A stretch of 6,538 bases of DNA from Nitrospinota bacterium (GTDB taxonomy: Bacteria > UBA8248): positions 1 to 6,538 of the forward strand of contig DNYS01000071.1 of the NCBI GenBank assembly GCA_003506735.1, given 5' to 3'. Position numbers and translations under genes: made by a program. This document shows positions 5,707-6,538 of this stretch, piece by piece; positions within the stretch are counted from its first letter, which is position 1, and each line of letters begins with the position of its first letter. The notes beneath the pieces were generated by a model. It was not told the origin of the DNA. It made no database searches and saw nothing but the letters and a program-made list of their open reading frames with translations.

Positions 5707-6538
5707 TCAACCGCCCGGTGCGCTCTCCCCCGCTTCCGGAGCCTCCCGGAATAGCGGTTCCAACCGGCGGCGAAGCGCCTCTTTGAGGGAGAAAAACATG
5801 CCGGTGAACCCCTTTTTCCGGCCGCCGGAATTTCTCTCTCCTCCGCCATCGAGCGCGGCCAGTTCCTGGAAAATCCGCTCCTCCTTCGAGGAGAGTTTTT
5901 TCGGCGTTTGCACGATGACCTGGACCACGTGATCGCCCTTGGATCTGCGGCCCAGCACGGGAAATCCCTCTCCGCGCATCCGGAGCAATTCACCCGGCTG
6001 AATGCCCCGCGGAACCTTCAGCCGCGAGACGCCGTAGAGGGTTTTCACCTCCATCTCCGCGCCCAGTGCCGCCTGAGAGAAGGTGACGGAAACCTGGGTG
6101 ATTACCTCGCTGCCCTCGCGGTGGAAATATTCGTGCGGCAGGAGGGACGCCACCACAAACAGGTCGCCCGAGGGGCCGCCTTTTAGCCCGCCCTCTCCCT
6201 CCTCGCGGAGGCGCAGCCTGCCGCCCTCATCGATACCGGGAGGAATCTTGATCTTCACCTTTCGTTGCTCGATCCGCCTTCCCTCGCCCCTGCACTCCAG
6301 GCAGTGCTCGCCGATCTCCGTGCCCGAGCCGCCGCAGGCCGAACACGTCGTGCTATAGGTGATGAATCCCTGGCGGAAGGCGACCTGCCCGCCTCCCTTG
6401 CAAGTCGAGCACTGGCGAATCGAATCGGCCGATTTCGCGCCCGTCCCCCCACAATAGGCGCACTCGGCGGAGCGCTCGAACTCGATTTCGCGCTCGACGC
6501 CTGAGGCAGCCTCCTCCAGCGTCAAATCCAACTGGTAA
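5707..6538 (-). CDS. dnaJ: Chaperone protein DnaJ (Hsp40), N-terminus off the window
   Basis: DnaJ is the co-chaperone that hands unfolded proteins to DnaK and stimulates its ATPase. The frame is open to the right edge, so the J domain and Gly/Phe linker are missing and the part here begins with YQLDLTLEEA. Numbering from the codon ending at 6531, the zinc domain has all four Cys motifs intact: CAYCGGTG (24-31), CSTCKGGG (41-48), CSACGGSG (63-70) and CLECRGEG (77-84). The substrate-binding domains follow: KIKIPPGIDEGGRLRLREEGE (93-113), GDLFVV (122-127), the HEYFHREG segment (133-140), QAALGAEMEV (153-162), VPRGIQPGELLRMRGEGFP (173-191) and GDHVVQVIVQTP (199-210). This is a type I DnaJ. The C-terminal tail beyond 240 (KGFTGMFFSLKEALRRRLEPL and so on) is slightly long but not odd. 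grpE and dnaK are not in view. Confidence 0.96.
   Translation of the reverse strand, partial: YQLDLTLEEAASGVEREIEFERSAECAYCGGTGAKSADSIRQCSTCKGGGQVAFRQGFITYSTTCSACGGSGTEIGEHCLECRGEGRRIEQRKVKIKIPPGIDEGGRLRLREEGEGGLKGGPSGDLFVVASLLPHEYFHREGSEVITQVSVTFSQAALGAEMEVKTLYGVSRLKVPRGIQPGELLRMRGEGFPVLGRRSKGDHVVQVIVQTPKKLSSKEERIFQELAALDGGGERNSGGRKKGFTGMFFSLKEALRRRLEPLFREAPEAGESAPGG

Overview
This is a housekeeping stretch from a GC-rich bacterial chromosome. I see no mobile element, CRISPR array, phage gene, rRNA or tRNA. The mix of genes fits a Gram-negative-type lineage: a TrmJ with the proteobacterial C-terminal domain, QueA, an HU/IHF-type protein, an AspB-like aminotransferase, omega, a DUF1844 protein and DnaJ. 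DUF1844 proteins are, as far as I recall, most common in the former Deltaproteobacteria, Acidobacteria and similar phyla, so a lineage of that kind is my best guess. The sequence alone does not fix the taxon.

Layout. Bases 1-452 (+) carry an Hpt phosphotransfer domain whose N-terminus is unclear and may lie off the left edge. About 410 bases without a convincing gene follow (453-865). Next come two tRNA-modification genes on the + strand, trmJ (866-1732) and queA (1782-2816), 49 bases apart and probably one transcript. An HU/IHF-family gene on the - strand (2918-3211) converges on queA, and a terminator-like hairpin begins at its stop codon. A divergent intergenic region (3212-3404) separates it from a class I/II aminotransferase (3405-4553, +). 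That region holds a perfect -10 hexamer for HU and a striking GC-rich inverted repeat in the predicted HU leader. The right end is a - strand cluster read from right to left: dnaJ (N-terminus off the right edge), a DUF1844 protein (5056-5577) and rpoZ, the omega subunit (4634-4909). A terminator-like hairpin with a T-rich tail lies at 4563-4605.

How the genes relate. TrmJ and QueA both modify the tRNA anticodon loop: ribose methylation at position 32 and queuosine synthesis at position 34. The right-hand cluster joins a chaperone cofactor, an uncharacterised small acidic protein and an RNA polymerase subunit, which may hint at a role for the DUF1844 protein in protein folding or transcription. 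The most interesting points are that cluster, the palindromic hairpin in the HU leader, and a possible frameshift at the start of the Hpt gene. Nothing here looks like a new multi-gene system.
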